DNA of 64,000 nucleotides from Bacillus pumilus (GCF_009937765.1 NZ_CP047089.1:2292272-2356271), one strand, 5' to 3'; counted from the stretch's first letter, positions 51,809-62,435 are shown. The notes: a model not told the origin generated them from the sequence alone. Translations and numbers: made by a program.

Positions 51809-51833
51809 GTGATCACCGTCCATCCTTCATGAT

Positions 51834-51885
51834 TGAGAATGCTTATCATTAATGAAAGTGTAGCACAATTGATAATGATTTTCAA
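51834..51885 (-). promoter_or_regulatory. SigA promoter with two Fur boxes
   Basis: TTGAAA (51880-51885), 17 bp, TACACT (51857-51862) with TG extension. Fur box A, TGATAATGATTTTCA (51870-51884), matches the 7-1-7 consensus at 14 of 15 and covers the -35. Fur box B, TGAGAATGCTTATCA (51834-51848), matches 13 of 15 and covers the start region. Binding would block the promoter while iron is plentiful. Confidence 0.82.
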
Positions 51886-51887
51886 TA

Positions 51888-52397
51888 TTAATTTAGCAAA
51901 TACTGATTTAATGCTTTCTCCTCTGTTTGAATTCGTACAACCATCATCCATGCATTTAAACATGTAAACAAAATGGCAGTGACATACGCATCAAACAATA
52001 ACGGGATCAATAAAAGCTCAATCGCCACGACTACATAGTTAGGATGTTTCAACCAACGATACGGCCCTTTTTTAACAATCATTGCATTTGGCACGACTAA
52101 AATCTTTGTATTCCAGTACGTCCCTAGGGAGCACAATGCCCAGTACCGAATGATTTGTGTAGCCATCAGGAAAAGGAGCAATACAAGAAAATACTGTGAT
52201 GGACCTTTATGTAAAAGCTTTATCTCCACTATAAGTGAGAGAAAAAAAGCCGTATGCATTGCGACCATATAAGGATAATGACTCGCACCAAATTCAATGG
52301 CACCTATTGCTTTTACTTTCTTTTCATTTCTTTTGGCGACAAGCATTTCAATAAGCCGCTGACAAACGAAGAAACCGATGACAAGCCAAACAATCAT
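51888..52397 (-). CDS. ypbQ: Alkylpyrone O-methyltransferase YpbQ (BpsB)
   Basis: 168-residue integral membrane methyltransferase of the isoprenylcysteine carboxyl methyltransferase family, about five helices. The C-terminal family signature GPYRWLKHPNYVVVAIELLLIP and the trailing RIQTEEKAL are intact. In B. subtilis it methylates the alkylpyrones and alkylresorcinols made by BcsA/BpsA. ATG at 52397 follows GGAGGAGG and overlaps the bcsA stop (ATGA); the longer frame reaches into bcsA. Confidence 0.92.
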   Translation of the reverse strand: MIVWLVIGFFVCQRLIEMLVAKRNEKKVKAIGAIEFGASHYPYMVAMHTAFFLSLIVEIKLLHKGPSQYFLVLLLFLMATQIIRYWALCSLGTYWNTKILVVPNAMIVKKGPYRWLKHPNYVVVAIELLLIPLLFDAYVTAILFTCLNAWMMVVRIQTEEKALNQYLLN

Positions 52398-53494
52398 GAC
52401 AAGACCTCCTCCCACTTCATAAGCAGCAACTCTGAAGAAAAGCCCGGACCAAGTGCTCCGCAAAGTCCTAGCTCCTCCGCTTCAGCAGATTGATGTTCAA
52501 GGAAATGCTTGATGACATACAAAACTGTGGCAGAGGACATATTTCCGTGTTGTTTGAGTACTTCTTTTGAAGAAAATAGCTGATCCTCTCGTAAAGATAG
52601 ACTTTCAACATACGCATCAATTACTTTTTTCCCACCAGGATGGGCTAGAAAAACGGACAGGTCTTTAGTTGAATATCCTTGCTCCTCTAAAAATTGATCC
52701 ACCTGCTCTTTTAACCAGCCTGAAATCATCGATGGAATGTCGCGTGAGAAAATAACCCGAAAGCCGTCACTTGTAAAGTCCCAGCCCATCACATCCTCGG
52801 AATTTTTCATTGTGACGGATTGCGTGCTTAGTACTTTAGGGACCGTTTTTAAATGGGCATATTCAAGCGCAGCTTCTCCTCCAGTTAAAAGAACCGCTGC
52901 CGTCCCGTCTCCAAACAAGGAGGTGCCGATTAAATTGCTTTTTGATTGATCTTGCGGCTGAAACGTTAAACTGCACAGCTCACAGGCAACAACAAGTACC
53001 TTTGCTTCTGGAAACGCCCTTATGTATTCATAAGCCCGCGACAGCCCTGCTGCACCGCCTCCGCACCCTAGGCCCCAAATTGGTACTCGTTTCGTATAAG
53101 GAGAAAAAGGAAGGACGTTCATAAGTTTTGCATCTAGACTTGGGGTCGATAAGCCAGTACTTGAAATAAAAAACAATGCATCAATCTCTTCAACTGGGAC
53201 TGGCTTTTTCAGAAACGTCTTATCTTGAAGACAATGTATGATTGCTTGTTTTGCATGAGTCAGGGCTTTTTCCAAATAGATATTGTTCTTCTCTTCAAAA
53301 GAGTGGTGCGTCTGATACCATTCAATGGGCTGCACAAACTGCCTACTTTTCATTTCTCCATTTTGAAATGCTCTCAGCAGCCGGTCAATATCTTTAAACG
53401 AACGTTTAAATTGAGACCTAGCAAAATCAGCAGCTGTTTTCTGATCCACGTGATGCTTCGGGTGACTCGTTCCAACTGAAAGAATGTACGCCAT
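52394..53494 (-). CDS. bcsA: Type III polyketide synthase BcsA (BpsA)
   Basis: 366-residue chalcone/stilbene-synthase-like enzyme that condenses long fatty acyl-CoA with malonyl/methylmalonyl-CoA to alkylpyrones. Catalytic Cys in VVACELCSLTFQP, His in FLAHPGGKKVID, Asn in KHGNMSSATVLYV; GLGCGGGAAGLSRA and FGDGTAAVLL are typical. ATG at 53494 follows AGAGGTGA. Two-gene operon with ypbQ, giving methylated membrane lipids. Confidence 0.95.
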   Translation of the reverse strand: MAYILSVGTSHPKHHVDQKTAADFARSQFKRSFKDIDRLLRAFQNGEMKSRQFVQPIEWYQTHHSFEEKNNIYLEKALTHAKQAIIHCLQDKTFLKKPVPVEEIDALFFISSTGLSTPSLDAKLMNVLPFSPYTKRVPIWGLGCGGGAAGLSRAYEYIRAFPEAKVLVVACELCSLTFQPQDQSKSNLIGTSLFGDGTAAVLLTGGEAALEYAHLKTVPKVLSTQSVTMKNSEDVMGWDFTSDGFRVIFSRDIPSMISGWLKEQVDQFLEEQGYSTKDLSVFLAHPGGKKVIDAYVESLSLREDQLFSSKEVLKQHGNMSSATVLYVIKHFLEHQSAEAEELGLCGALGPGFSSELLLMKWEEVLS

Positions 53495-53599
53495 CGGCTT
53501 CACCTCTTTTTTCGGTTAATATCCCCTATTGAAAAAAGGATATACATGCCAAAGCGTCACAATTCAGTCAAAACATTTTCCTCCGTCTAACTTTTTGTC

Positions 53600-53698
53600 T
53601 TGACGACAATTGATAAATATTGGATAATATAGGTGAAAACATGATGTAGTTTTCCTCCTTCACAGGTTCGTTCCAAGCCAAGCGAACCTGCTTTTTTT
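53600..53698 (+). ncRNA. Candidate small RNA with anti-Shine-Dalgarno segment
   Basis: A complete transcription unit without a plausible protein: promoter TTGACG (53600-53605), 17 bp, GATAAT (53623-53628); start near 53635; intrinsic terminator CAGGTTCG (53663-53670) / CGAACCTG (53683-53690) plus seven T. The 60-65 nt RNA has an unpaired TTTTCCTCCTTCAC (53650-53663 region), complementary to a strong ribosome binding site. The -35 lies in a dyad TTGTC/GACAA (53595-53609), a possible operator. Looks like a base-pairing translational repressor of the FsrA/RoxS kind. Confidence 0.5.
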
Positions 53699-53803
53699 AT
53701 GCAAAAAAACACCTCTAAAAGAGAAGTGTTCAGACCGTAAGGCACCCACACCTTTCATGAGCACCCTTTTTTCAATGAAATCATCATGATACAACACTTT
53801 CAT
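53660..53803 (-). CDS. Possible 47-residue ORF antisense to the small RNA
   Basis: Starts MKVLYHDDFIEKRVLM with AAAGGGAG 8 nt upstream. Against it: a good minus-strand terminator (AACACTTCT / AGAGGTGTT followed by seven T, 53706-53734) lies inside the frame, and the last third is the antisense of the RNA terminator. It may be a short transcript with a truncated or chance frame. The rest of 53495-54063 is AT-rich with no other feature seen. Confidence 0.25.
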   Translation of the reverse strand: MKVLYHDDFIEKRVLMKGVGALRSEHFSFRGVFLHKKSRFAWLGTNL

Positions 53804-54063
53804 ACGGAATCTCCCTTTCGCTTCGAATTAATGGTCAAATCTGCTGCTATCTTAGCGTATACATATTAACGTTTCGATCTCACCTTTTTTGCTGATCAAC
53901 ACAAAGTAACAACCATAAATTTTCTAATTTATATGAATTTTCTATATAAACAGGTTTTTCCCCACTATAAACTTAATCAATATGAGCACCAAGAAAAACA
54001 GTGAAAAAAGATAGAATCGACAACATGGTTCGGCTCAAAATTTAATTGACTGGAGTGATTGTC

Positions 54064-54867
54064 ATGAAAAAGGTTTCCCAAAAAAAGACACCCTACAACA
54101 CGATACTTCTCTCAAAGGTAATTGGTTTAGTGCTTCTTACACTGTTTCTCTTTTTTATCTGGGATATGTCTAAACCCCATTTACAGGCGACAAATGGGCA
54201 AGCAAAAGATCAGTCTACAAGAACATTGGATACACATTTTAAGACCAATCCAAACCAACAGGCAACGAATAAAACGGTCTTTTTAACATTTGATGATGGT
54301 CCCTCTGCTACATCAAATCAGCTGTTAAATGTATTAAAAGCACATCACGTGAAGGCGACGTTCTTTATGCTTGGACCGCAAATCCAAGCACACCAATCAA
54401 CTGTGAAAAGACTTTATCAAGAAGGACATCAATTAGGTCTTCATGGCATGACGCATGATCTAAACCTCTTTTATCAGAACAGCGAGTCTCCCGCAAATGA
54501 AATGAGAGAAGCTCAGCGTATTCTTGCCTCTGTTACAGGCGTCTACAGCCGTCTTGTGAGAACCCCCTATGGCAGTGTTCCAAATTTAACATATCATCAA
54601 AAAGTACGTTTAAACCAAAGTGGCTTTATTTACTGGGACTGGACGATTGATAGCCTTGACTGGAGATATAAAAACTCACAATATGTTCCAGAGGTATTGA
54701 ATCAATTGCAAATGTTTGAGAAAAATAAACCATGGGAACCAAAAGTTATTTTAATGCATGATCAACCCTCTACCACAAACTATTTAGATAGCCTAATTAT
54801 CCAGCTAAAAGCAAGGGGCTATACATTTGCCGTCATTAACGAATCAATGCCGCCGGTACAACATTAA
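54064..54867 (+). CDS. Polysaccharide deacetylase (NodB domain)
   Basis: 267 residues: N-terminal membrane anchor (about 12-36, LLSKVIGLVLLTLFLFFIW), a Gln/Thr/Asn linker, then a NodB homology domain. All five motifs are there: TFDDGPS (catalytic Asp), LHGMTHD (metal His pair), RTPYGS, WDWTIDSLDW and LMHDQ. Likely a peptidoglycan N-acetylglucosamine or xylan/chitin-type deacetylase acting outside the membrane, such as a PgdA-like lysozyme-resistance enzyme. ATG at 54064 follows GGAGTGA. Not at this place in B. subtilis, so accessory. Confidence 0.85.
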   Translation: MKKVSQKKTPYNTILLSKVIGLVLLTLFLFFIWDMSKPHLQATNGQAKDQSTRTLDTHFKTNPNQQATNKTVFLTFDDGPSATSNQLLNVLKAHHVKATFFMLGPQIQAHQSTVKRLYQEGHQLGLHGMTHDLNLFYQNSESPANEMREAQRILASVTGVYSRLVRTPYGSVPNLTYHQKVRLNQSGFIYWDWTIDSLDWRYKNSQYVPEVLNQLQMFEKNKPWEPKVILMHDQPSTTNYLDSLIIQLKARGYTFAVINESMPPVQH

Positions 54868-54882
54868 TAGTGCTAATCACAA

Positions 54883-54911
54883 AAAGCCCGTATCCAAAAG
54901 ATGCGGGCTTT
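54883..54911 (+). terminator. Hairpin after the deacetylase gene, short T-run
   Basis: AAAGCCCGTATC / GATGCGGGCTTT, then directly the repeat element, the same layout as after yodF. Confidence 0.65.
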
Positions 54912-54995
54912 CAGCTTGTAGACAAATCCTCACACGCTCTTTCCTAGGATCCTAGGGCTTCAAAAGTTTTTTATCAAGCTAAAAAGAAGACAAAG
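54911..54995 (+). repeat. Intergenic RNA-like repeat element, copy 2
   Basis: 85-bp version of the element at 3164-3298, lacking the central 50 or so bases. Terminal stem is AGCTTG (54913-54918) / CAAGCT (54975-54980) where copy 1 has AGCGTG / CACGCT, so a G:C pair is exchanged for T:A with pairing kept. A further 17-bp hairpin GACAAAGAGCTAAAAT / ATTTTAGCTCTTTGTC overlaps its right end (about 54989-55028). Confidence 0.7.
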
Positions 54996-55058
54996 AGCTA
55001 AAATAAAAGGTCATTTTAGCTCTTTGTCCATAATCTGAACCCCTTCTCCAAGAGGGGT

Positions 55059-57160
<2,102 letters not shown>

Positions 57161-57172
57161 TATAGTGTTCAA

Positions 57173-57231
57173 ATTATAACAAGATTTCAGACGCTTGGAA
57201 AGCACTTTTCTAGAAAAATACCGAACTTAAA
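57173..57231 (-). promoter_or_regulatory. xpt promoter and PurR box
   Basis: TTTCCA (57196-57201), 17 bp, TATAAT (57173-57178) with extended TG. Upstream AAAATACCGAACTTAAA (57215-57231), with the PurBox core CCGAAC, fits PurR control known for xpt in B. subtilis. Confidence 0.75.
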
Positions 57232-57276
57232 TAATAAATAAGATCAAAACGTTCGTTTTTAGAATATTCAAGCATC

Positions 57277-57306
57277 AAAAAAGCACCCTTTTGAGGAAAG
57301 GGTGCC
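57277..57306 (-). terminator. ypwA terminator
   Basis: GCACCCTTT / AAAGGGTGC with TTTTTT on the minus strand. Confidence 0.9.
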
Positions 57307-57312
57307 ATTTAT

Positions 57313-58818
57313 TTAAGACAAATACAGTTTCGTATATTTATCAGTTAAATAATCGATTAAATATTGTACATTTAATTCCTCACCAGTCGCATCTTGAATG
57401 ATTTCAGAAGGCTTTTTGCGTTTTCCATGCTGGTGAACATGAGTTGTGAGCCATTCTTTTATCGGTGCAAAAGACCCATTTTGAATCAACTCATCAAAAT
57501 TCGGTAAATCTTTGATCATTTGGTTCTTTAGTTGCGCCGCATACATATAACCAAGGGCATATGAAGGGAAATATCCAAAGCTACCATCAGACCAGTGAAC
57601 ATCCTGCAAGATGCCAAGTGCATCATTAGGAGGCGTAATGCCAAGATATGCTTTATATTTTTCATTCCACAGTGCAGGCAGGTCTTCGACCGCCACTTCT
57701 TCATTGAATATCGCTTTTTCAATTTCATAGCGGATGATAATGTGAAGCGGGTATGTAAGCTCATCTGCTTCAATTCGAATATAAGTTGGCTTCGATTCAT
57801 TCACTGCATGCACAAATTCTTCTAAAGAGACATCTTTGAACTGCTCAGGAGACGCTTCTTGAAGCTTTTGATAATACGTTTTCCAGAAGTCTTCATGTCT
57901 GCCAATAAAATTCTCAAAGAAAAGAGACTGTGATTCATGGATCCCCATTGATGTGCCGTCACATAATAACGTTCCACTCAGCGCCTCATCAATGTTTTGC
58001 TCATAGATGGCATGACCACACTCATGAATCGTGCCAAAAATCGCCATCCGAAAATCATGCTCATCATAACGGGTCGTCACACGAACATCCCCTCTGCTCA
58101 ATGTCACAGCAAATGGATGTACTGTTGTATCCAGACGTCCTGCATCAAAGTCATACCCTAATTCTTTTAAGAAGAAAAGACTCAGTTCCTTTTGTTTGTC
58201 GATCGGAAAACTTTTCGATAAAAATGAAGTATCCGGTTTATGAGGAGAGGCTTCGATTTTTTTCACGAGAGGAACAATGGCATCACGAAGTGCACCAAAC
58301 TTTTGATCGAGCTGTTCAACCGTCATATCTGGCTCATAGTTATTGAGCAGCACATCATATGGTGTTTTTTTCACGCCCCAATATTGAATAAAACGCTTGT
58401 TAAAATCAATGAGCTGTTTTAAGTATGGTGCAAAGAGGGAAAAGTCTGATTTCTCCCTTGCTTCTACCCAGACATGCTCTGCTTTTGATTGTAAAATCGA
58501 GTATTCTTTAAATTCTTCTTTCGGAATTTTGCTGTTTTCATCATACTCTTTTTGTGATAATTCGAGCGCCTTTTGTGTATCTTTTGACAGCTCATCTCGG
58601 TGTTTATTTAATGCGTCAAGAAGATCTCTCATTTCATCAGAAGTCTTCATATTAAAAATATCACTTGATAATTGTCCGATCGTTTCAGCTCTGAAATCGG
58701 CGCTTTTTTTAGGCGCCTGTGTTCTAGAGTCCCAGTAAAGTAAATGGAGCGCCTCCGTATAGTGGGCGATTTTTCCTAGTAATTGATAAAACGCTTTCTC
58801 TTGTGCTTCAAGACTCAT
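57313..58818 (-). CDS. ypwA: M32 metallocarboxypeptidase YpwA
   Basis: 501-residue helical zinc carboxypeptidase of the Taq type. Zinc site HECGHAIYEQN (HExxH) with downstream Glu in GIHESQSLFFENFIG; DVRVTTRYDEHDF, IRIEADELTYPLHIIIRYEIE and GSFGYFPSYALGYMYAAQL are diagnostic. Removes C-terminal residues from peptides in the cytoplasm. Length is that of B. subtilis. Confidence 0.95.
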   Translation of the reverse strand: MSLEAQEKAFYQLLGKIAHYTEALHLLYWDSRTQAPKKSADFRAETIGQLSSDIFNMKTSDEMRDLLDALNKHRDELSKDTQKALELSQKEYDENSKIPKEEFKEYSILQSKAEHVWVEAREKSDFSLFAPYLKQLIDFNKRFIQYWGVKKTPYDVLLNNYEPDMTVEQLDQKFGALRDAIVPLVKKIEASPHKPDTSFLSKSFPIDKQKELSLFFLKELGYDFDAGRLDTTVHPFAVTLSRGDVRVTTRYDEHDFRMAIFGTIHECGHAIYEQNIDEALSGTLLCDGTSMGIHESQSLFFENFIGRHEDFWKTYYQKLQEASPEQFKDVSLEEFVHAVNESKPTYIRIEADELTYPLHIIIRYEIEKAIFNEEVAVEDLPALWNEKYKAYLGITPPNDALGILQDVHWSDGSFGYFPSYALGYMYAAQLKNQMIKDLPNFDELIQNGSFAPIKEWLTTHVHQHGKRKKPSEIIQDATGEELNVQYLIDYLTDKYTKLYLS

Positions 58819-58892
58819 ACGTTTGTTCCCCCAATCGATAAAATATGTATGTACGTTTCAAGGCTACTTCAAGGAATGTTCTTTTGTCAATG

Positions 58893-58931
58893 AAAAAGGA
58901 GGATACGCAGATGGTATCCTCCTCTCTTTTC
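58893..58931. terminator. ypvA terminator
   Basis: GAGGAGGATA / TATCCTCCTTTTTC on the minus strand; also hairpin-forming on the plus. Confidence 0.85.
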
Positions 58932-58945
58932 TCGTTATATATGAT

Positions 58946-60892
58946 TTAGGATGTAATGATTGGCTTCACTGGCAGAACGGATTCAATTTTACTTTGAAGC
59001 TCTGCATTTTCCTTATGGTCAAAGTAAATATGGATGGTTCCTGCATCTTGGCTTGTCCGAATCAGTCTTCCAATACCTTGTCGCAAGCGCAGTAGCATAT
59101 ACGGAAGGTCGACTTCAGCACGAGCATCCTTTGCTTCATTCCGTTTCGCCTCAAATACGGGATCATGAGGCGGGTATGGAAGTCCCCAGATGACCACATT
59201 TGTTAATGATTGTCCTGGAATATCCAGCCCTTCCCAAAGGTGAACAGAGCATAACACAGATGTCTCATCTGCTTGGAACTTTTGAACAATTGTACTGATT
59301 TCTTCGTCTCCCTCAAAGTACACGTCGAAAGGCAGTGATTCATTCGATGCCTCAAGCTGCTTTCTAAAGAAATGAAGTTCATCAAATGAAGGGAACAAAA
59401 TGAGAGACCGTCCCCCATTATCTTTCAGCTGAGTGATCACTTGCTGTCCTTTTGCTTCTTGCTCTTGAAGCTGCTGAATCCCGTGGAAATAAATCTTCAT
59501 TTGTTCATCGTAATCATACGGCGAAGCGACACTCATTGATAAGTAATCTTTAATCCCAAGACTTTCAGCTAAATAATCAAAGGATTGATTTTCAGACAAT
59601 GTAGCAGAAGAGAAAATGTATGGTCTTTTTTGCGAGAATACCTTTTCACCAAGCACCTCTGCGACAGTCTTTGGCATCACAACAAATGTTGTATCTAATT
59701 CTTGTTTTTCAAGCCAGCTAATCGCATTTTTTTGATAAAGTGACAGAGAATACGCCATTTGTTCAATGTACTCTTCTACAACAGACAATTCGTATTGATC
59801 AATTGTATACATCTCTGATTCAAATACGAGTGCTTCTCCGATTTTTTCAAGTAAATCACACAATTCACTTGCAGAACGCTTCACCTCATCCACACGTCCA
59901 ATTTCAAGTCGATGTGAGCCCTTGATTTCTTTGGCATGTGTTTTTAAGAGATAGAAGAACTCATCGTTTGTAGAAAGTGCATCTTCAACGAGTTCGGCAA
60001 ACTCCTCACGTATATCGTTATGAAGCAGGCGCTCTAAAAAGGTTTCGAGCATGGATTGCTTCACTCGGTATGTCAGTGCTTTTTGCGCGGCAAATTCAAG
60101 AAGGTGGCCTTCATCAAATACAACTGAACTATGTTCTGGAAGCAGCGGAAGCTGACCTTCGCGTTTGCGGGATTCCTTTGTCCACACATGCTCCATATAA
60201 AAATCATGAGAACAGATGATGAGGTCTGTTGCTTTCCGGTAATGATCTCTTGATAAATTCAAACCACAGCGATGACGCATATCACACGTCAAACAGTCCT
60301 GAAACGAGTCATAGCCAATACGTGACCATTCATCATTGGATAGCTCTGGGTACTCCTTCCGATCACCATACGGATAAAAGTTCTGCATCCCATGTGATTC
60401 ATGAACAAACGAAGGAAGCGATTCATAAATATCGAGCCACTTCTCATCATCTTCACGCTGCATGGTTTTCTCTAATTTCTTTAAGCATAAATATTGGTCA
60501 TGCGATTTACTTAATCTCGCATCTATTTGAATATCAAGGTGATTGGCAATTTTATAGATATCACCCTCTTGTTTCACTAGCTGTTCAATTAACGTTTCGT
60601 CTGCACAAGCAATAATCGCTGGTTTCCCTGTATACCTTGCATATGTGACCGCAAATAATAGATAAACGATGGTTTTGCCTGTGCCTACCCCAGCTTCGGC
60701 AAACATCACACTTTTTTCTTTAAAGGCTCTTTCTAGTTGAAAAGCCATAAATATTTGTTCATCTCGAAGATCAAAGCCCTTTTCTGGCAAAATGTCATAG
60801 AACACATCACCAATCCAGTTGCCCAGTTCTTCGTAAAAATTATGTTCTTTTGATAATGAAAAAGGCAAACGAGATGCTGTCACCTGCTTCAA
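58946..60892 (-). CDS. ypvA: DinG/XPD-type ATP-dependent helicase YpvA
   Basis: 648-residue superfamily 2 helicase. Walker A AEAGVGTGKTIVYLL (about 62-76), DEGH box VVFDEGHLLEFAA, motif III-like IFSSATLSE, motif VI RLRQGIGRLIRTSQD. Cysteines in CLTCDMRHRCGLN (about 197-209), together with others upstream, could hold the [4Fe-4S] cluster of this group. Probably unwinds DNA at stalled or damaged sites. Gene order ypsC-yptA-ypvA-ypwA is that of B. subtilis. Confidence 0.9.
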   Translation of the reverse strand: MKQVTASRLPFSLSKEHNFYEELGNWIGDVFYDILPEKGFDLRDEQIFMAFQLERAFKEKSVMFAEAGVGTGKTIVYLLFAVTYARYTGKPAIIACADETLIEQLVKQEGDIYKIANHLDIQIDARLSKSHDQYLCLKKLEKTMQREDDEKWLDIYESLPSFVHESHGMQNFYPYGDRKEYPELSNDEWSRIGYDSFQDCLTCDMRHRCGLNLSRDHYRKATDLIICSHDFYMEHVWTKESRKREGQLPLLPEHSSVVFDEGHLLEFAAQKALTYRVKQSMLETFLERLLHNDIREEFAELVEDALSTNDEFFYLLKTHAKEIKGSHRLEIGRVDEVKRSASELCDLLEKIGEALVFESEMYTIDQYELSVVEEYIEQMAYSLSLYQKNAISWLEKQELDTTFVVMPKTVAEVLGEKVFSQKRPYIFSSATLSENQSFDYLAESLGIKDYLSMSVASPYDYDEQMKIYFHGIQQLQEQEAKGQQVITQLKDNGGRSLILFPSFDELHFFRKQLEASNESLPFDVYFEGDEEISTIVQKFQADETSVLCSVHLWEGLDIPGQSLTNVVIWGLPYPPHDPVFEAKRNEAKDARAEVDLPYMLLRLRQGIGRLIRTSQDAGTIHIYFDHKENAELQSKIESVLPVKPIITS

Positions 60893-60957
60893 CCCCCAAC
60901 TTTTGAATCATTCAGACATTCTATAGTAACATTTATGCTGGGGAATGACAATATTTT

Positions 60958-61155
60958 TTATGACCGCAAACGATGTTGATACGTTTCTTTCATTAAAAAT
61001 GCATGCTCAGATCGCTCTATGTAAGCCTGAGCAAGCGCTAAATCTTCGATGGCTGCAGTTAGCTGAGCAGATTGTCCACCTTCTTGCCCTTTCATTTCTT
61101 GAGCAGTCGAATCGAGTGCTTTTTGGATTAACTGAAATTGATCATATTGAATCAT
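60958..61155 (-). CDS. yptA: Small conserved protein, YptA position
   Basis: 65 residues, helical, opening MIQYDQFQLIQKALDSTAQE, with Gln/Glu-rich middle and basic end HRLRS. AGAGGTG precedes the ATG. Lies between ypvA and ypsC where B. subtilis has yptA of similar size; the symbol rests on position more than on sequence. Now lies downstream of the IS. Confidence 0.6.
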   Translation of the reverse strand: MIQYDQFQLIQKALDSTAQEMKGQEGGQSAQLTAAIEDLALAQAYIERSEHAFLMKETYQHRLRS

Positions 61156-61223
61156 AGAGACACCTCTTTTTTTAAAATCAAGTTCAGTTTATTCCGTCCC
61201 GTGAAGGTTTATACCTTTCTCGG

Positions 61224-61244
61224 GTAAAAAAAGCCACACCTTCT
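61224..61244 (-). terminator. ypsC terminator, far half (split by the IS)
   Basis: Holds the T-run and arm GCCACACCT (61233-61241, plus-strand sense). The other arm, AGGTGTGGC, is at 62536-62544. Removing the IS and one TCT repeat rejoins them to a 9-bp stem with loop TCTGT. Confidence 0.8.
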
Positions 61245-61284
61245 GGGACTGACCCCCGTTTTTGAGACAGGAATCAAAACACCT

Positions 61285-62097
61285 TTATACAGCCAATTGC
61301 CGATAGTTTATCGGTGATTGGTTGTTTAGTTTCGTTTGAATACGAATGTTGTTATAATAATAAATGTATTCTTTGACAGTGCGTTCTACGATGGTGGTCG
61401 TAGTACGATCAATCCTGTTAAGATAGAACGTTTCAGACTTTAGTGAGGAATGAAACGATTCGATGGAGGCATTATCAGCGGGCGTCCCTTTACGGGACAT
61501 GCTCATGGTAATGCCTTTTATATGAACAGCTTTTTGATACTCGTAAGATGTATACACAGAACCTTGATCGCTATGTAACACGCAATTCTCAGGCAGTGCT
61601 GGGAGCTGATTAAGTGTGTTTAAGATAAAGTCTGTGTCCTGCTTATCACCAATCGTAAAAGCAATCACTTCTCCATTATATAAATCCAATATACTGGAAA
61701 GGTACAATTGTTTCTGTCCATAAGGCAAATACGTGATGTCCGTTACTAATTTTTCAAGAGGGCGATCAGACTGAAAATTCCGATCCAGTATATTACCGGC
61801 TACGGCATAAGGCTGCCCATTCTTCTTACGCTTTTTCATTTTAACCCGGCATTGCCACTGGTTTTTCTGCATGATACGTTGAACAGTTTTATGGTTAATA
61901 CGCATTCTCATTTTTAGTATGGCTGTGATTTTCCGATAACCATATCGATATTTGTGCTTTCGGCACAACGTGCCGACCTGTTTCTCTAGTTGTCTTTTAG
62001 AATGAGTCTGAGTCAAATCCTTTTTCCATCTATAATACGAAGTACGTAAGATACCTAAATGGACACAGATGTCCTGTACCGTCATCGTTTTGCACAA
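61285..62097 (-). CDS. IS3-family transposase OrfB (DDE integrase domain)
   Basis: 270 residues as an independent frame from a TTG; in practice read as the second half of an OrfAB fusion by -1 frameshift. HTH_21 region with GYRKITAILK, then the DDE core: first Asp in KLVTDITYLPYG, second Asp in VLHSDQGSVYTS, Glu in GTPADNASIESFHSSLKSE, and the ending YYYNNIRIQTKLNNQSPINYR. Intact. Confidence 0.92.
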   Translation of the reverse strand: MCKTMTVQDICVHLGILRTSYYRWKKDLTQTHSKRQLEKQVGTLCRKHKYRYGYRKITAILKMRMRINHKTVQRIMQKNQWQCRVKMKKRKKNGQPYAVAGNILDRNFQSDRPLEKLVTDITYLPYGQKQLYLSSILDLYNGEVIAFTIGDKQDTDFILNTLNQLPALPENCVLHSDQGSVYTSYEYQKAVHIKGITMSMSRKGTPADNASIESFHSSLKSETFYLNRIDRTTTTIVERTVKEYIYYYNNIRIQTKLNNQSPINYRQLAV

Positions 62098-62102
62098 TTC
62101 TT

Positions 62103-62435
62103 CTACCAGTTTGATTGACGTTTCCTTATCAACTTCCTTTCCAATTCGTTGTACTTTTTTAAAACTTCATTCTGTTGACTCAAATAGCGATTTTCTGCCT
62201 GTAGTCTCTCTAATTCAGAAGAGTACTCGGGACCCTTTCCATAGGTATATTGTTTTCCAACAGGTTGTTCGAACCTGTGTGTATCCCCAGCTTTATGCCA
62301 TCTCACCCATGTCTGAACCTGCGTCTTATTCTTGATATTCAATTTCTGCATGATCTCTTTCATAGGTACGCCTGCCAACCTCATTTCCACAGCCTTCTGT
62401 TTGACTTCAACCGGATAACTCACTCTTGTCCCCAT
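62103..62435 (-). CDS. IS3-family transposase OrfA (HTH)
   Basis: 110 residues. N-terminal helix-turn-helix of the HTH_28/Tnp1 type (YPVEVKQKAVEMRLAGVPMKEIMQKLNIKNKTQVQTWVRWHK), then a leucine-zipper coiled coil (about 74-104, ELERLQAENRYLSQQNEVLKKY) for multimerisation. The slippery heptamer A AAA AAG lies at Leu-Lys-Lys near residue 92; a -1 shift there enters the orfB phase with no stop, giving the full transposase. Confidence 0.92.
   Translation of the reverse strand: MGTRVSYPVEVKQKAVEMRLAGVPMKEIMQKLNIKNKTQVQTWVRWHKAGDTHRFEQPVGKQYTYGKGPEYSSELERLQAENRYLSQQNEVLKKYNELERKLIRKRQSNW

Noticed and set aside
53600..53698. Identity of the candidate small RNA with FsrA
   Set aside because: FsrA lies elsewhere in B. 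subtilis and no Fur box is seen at this promoter; only the general C/U-rich seed is alike.
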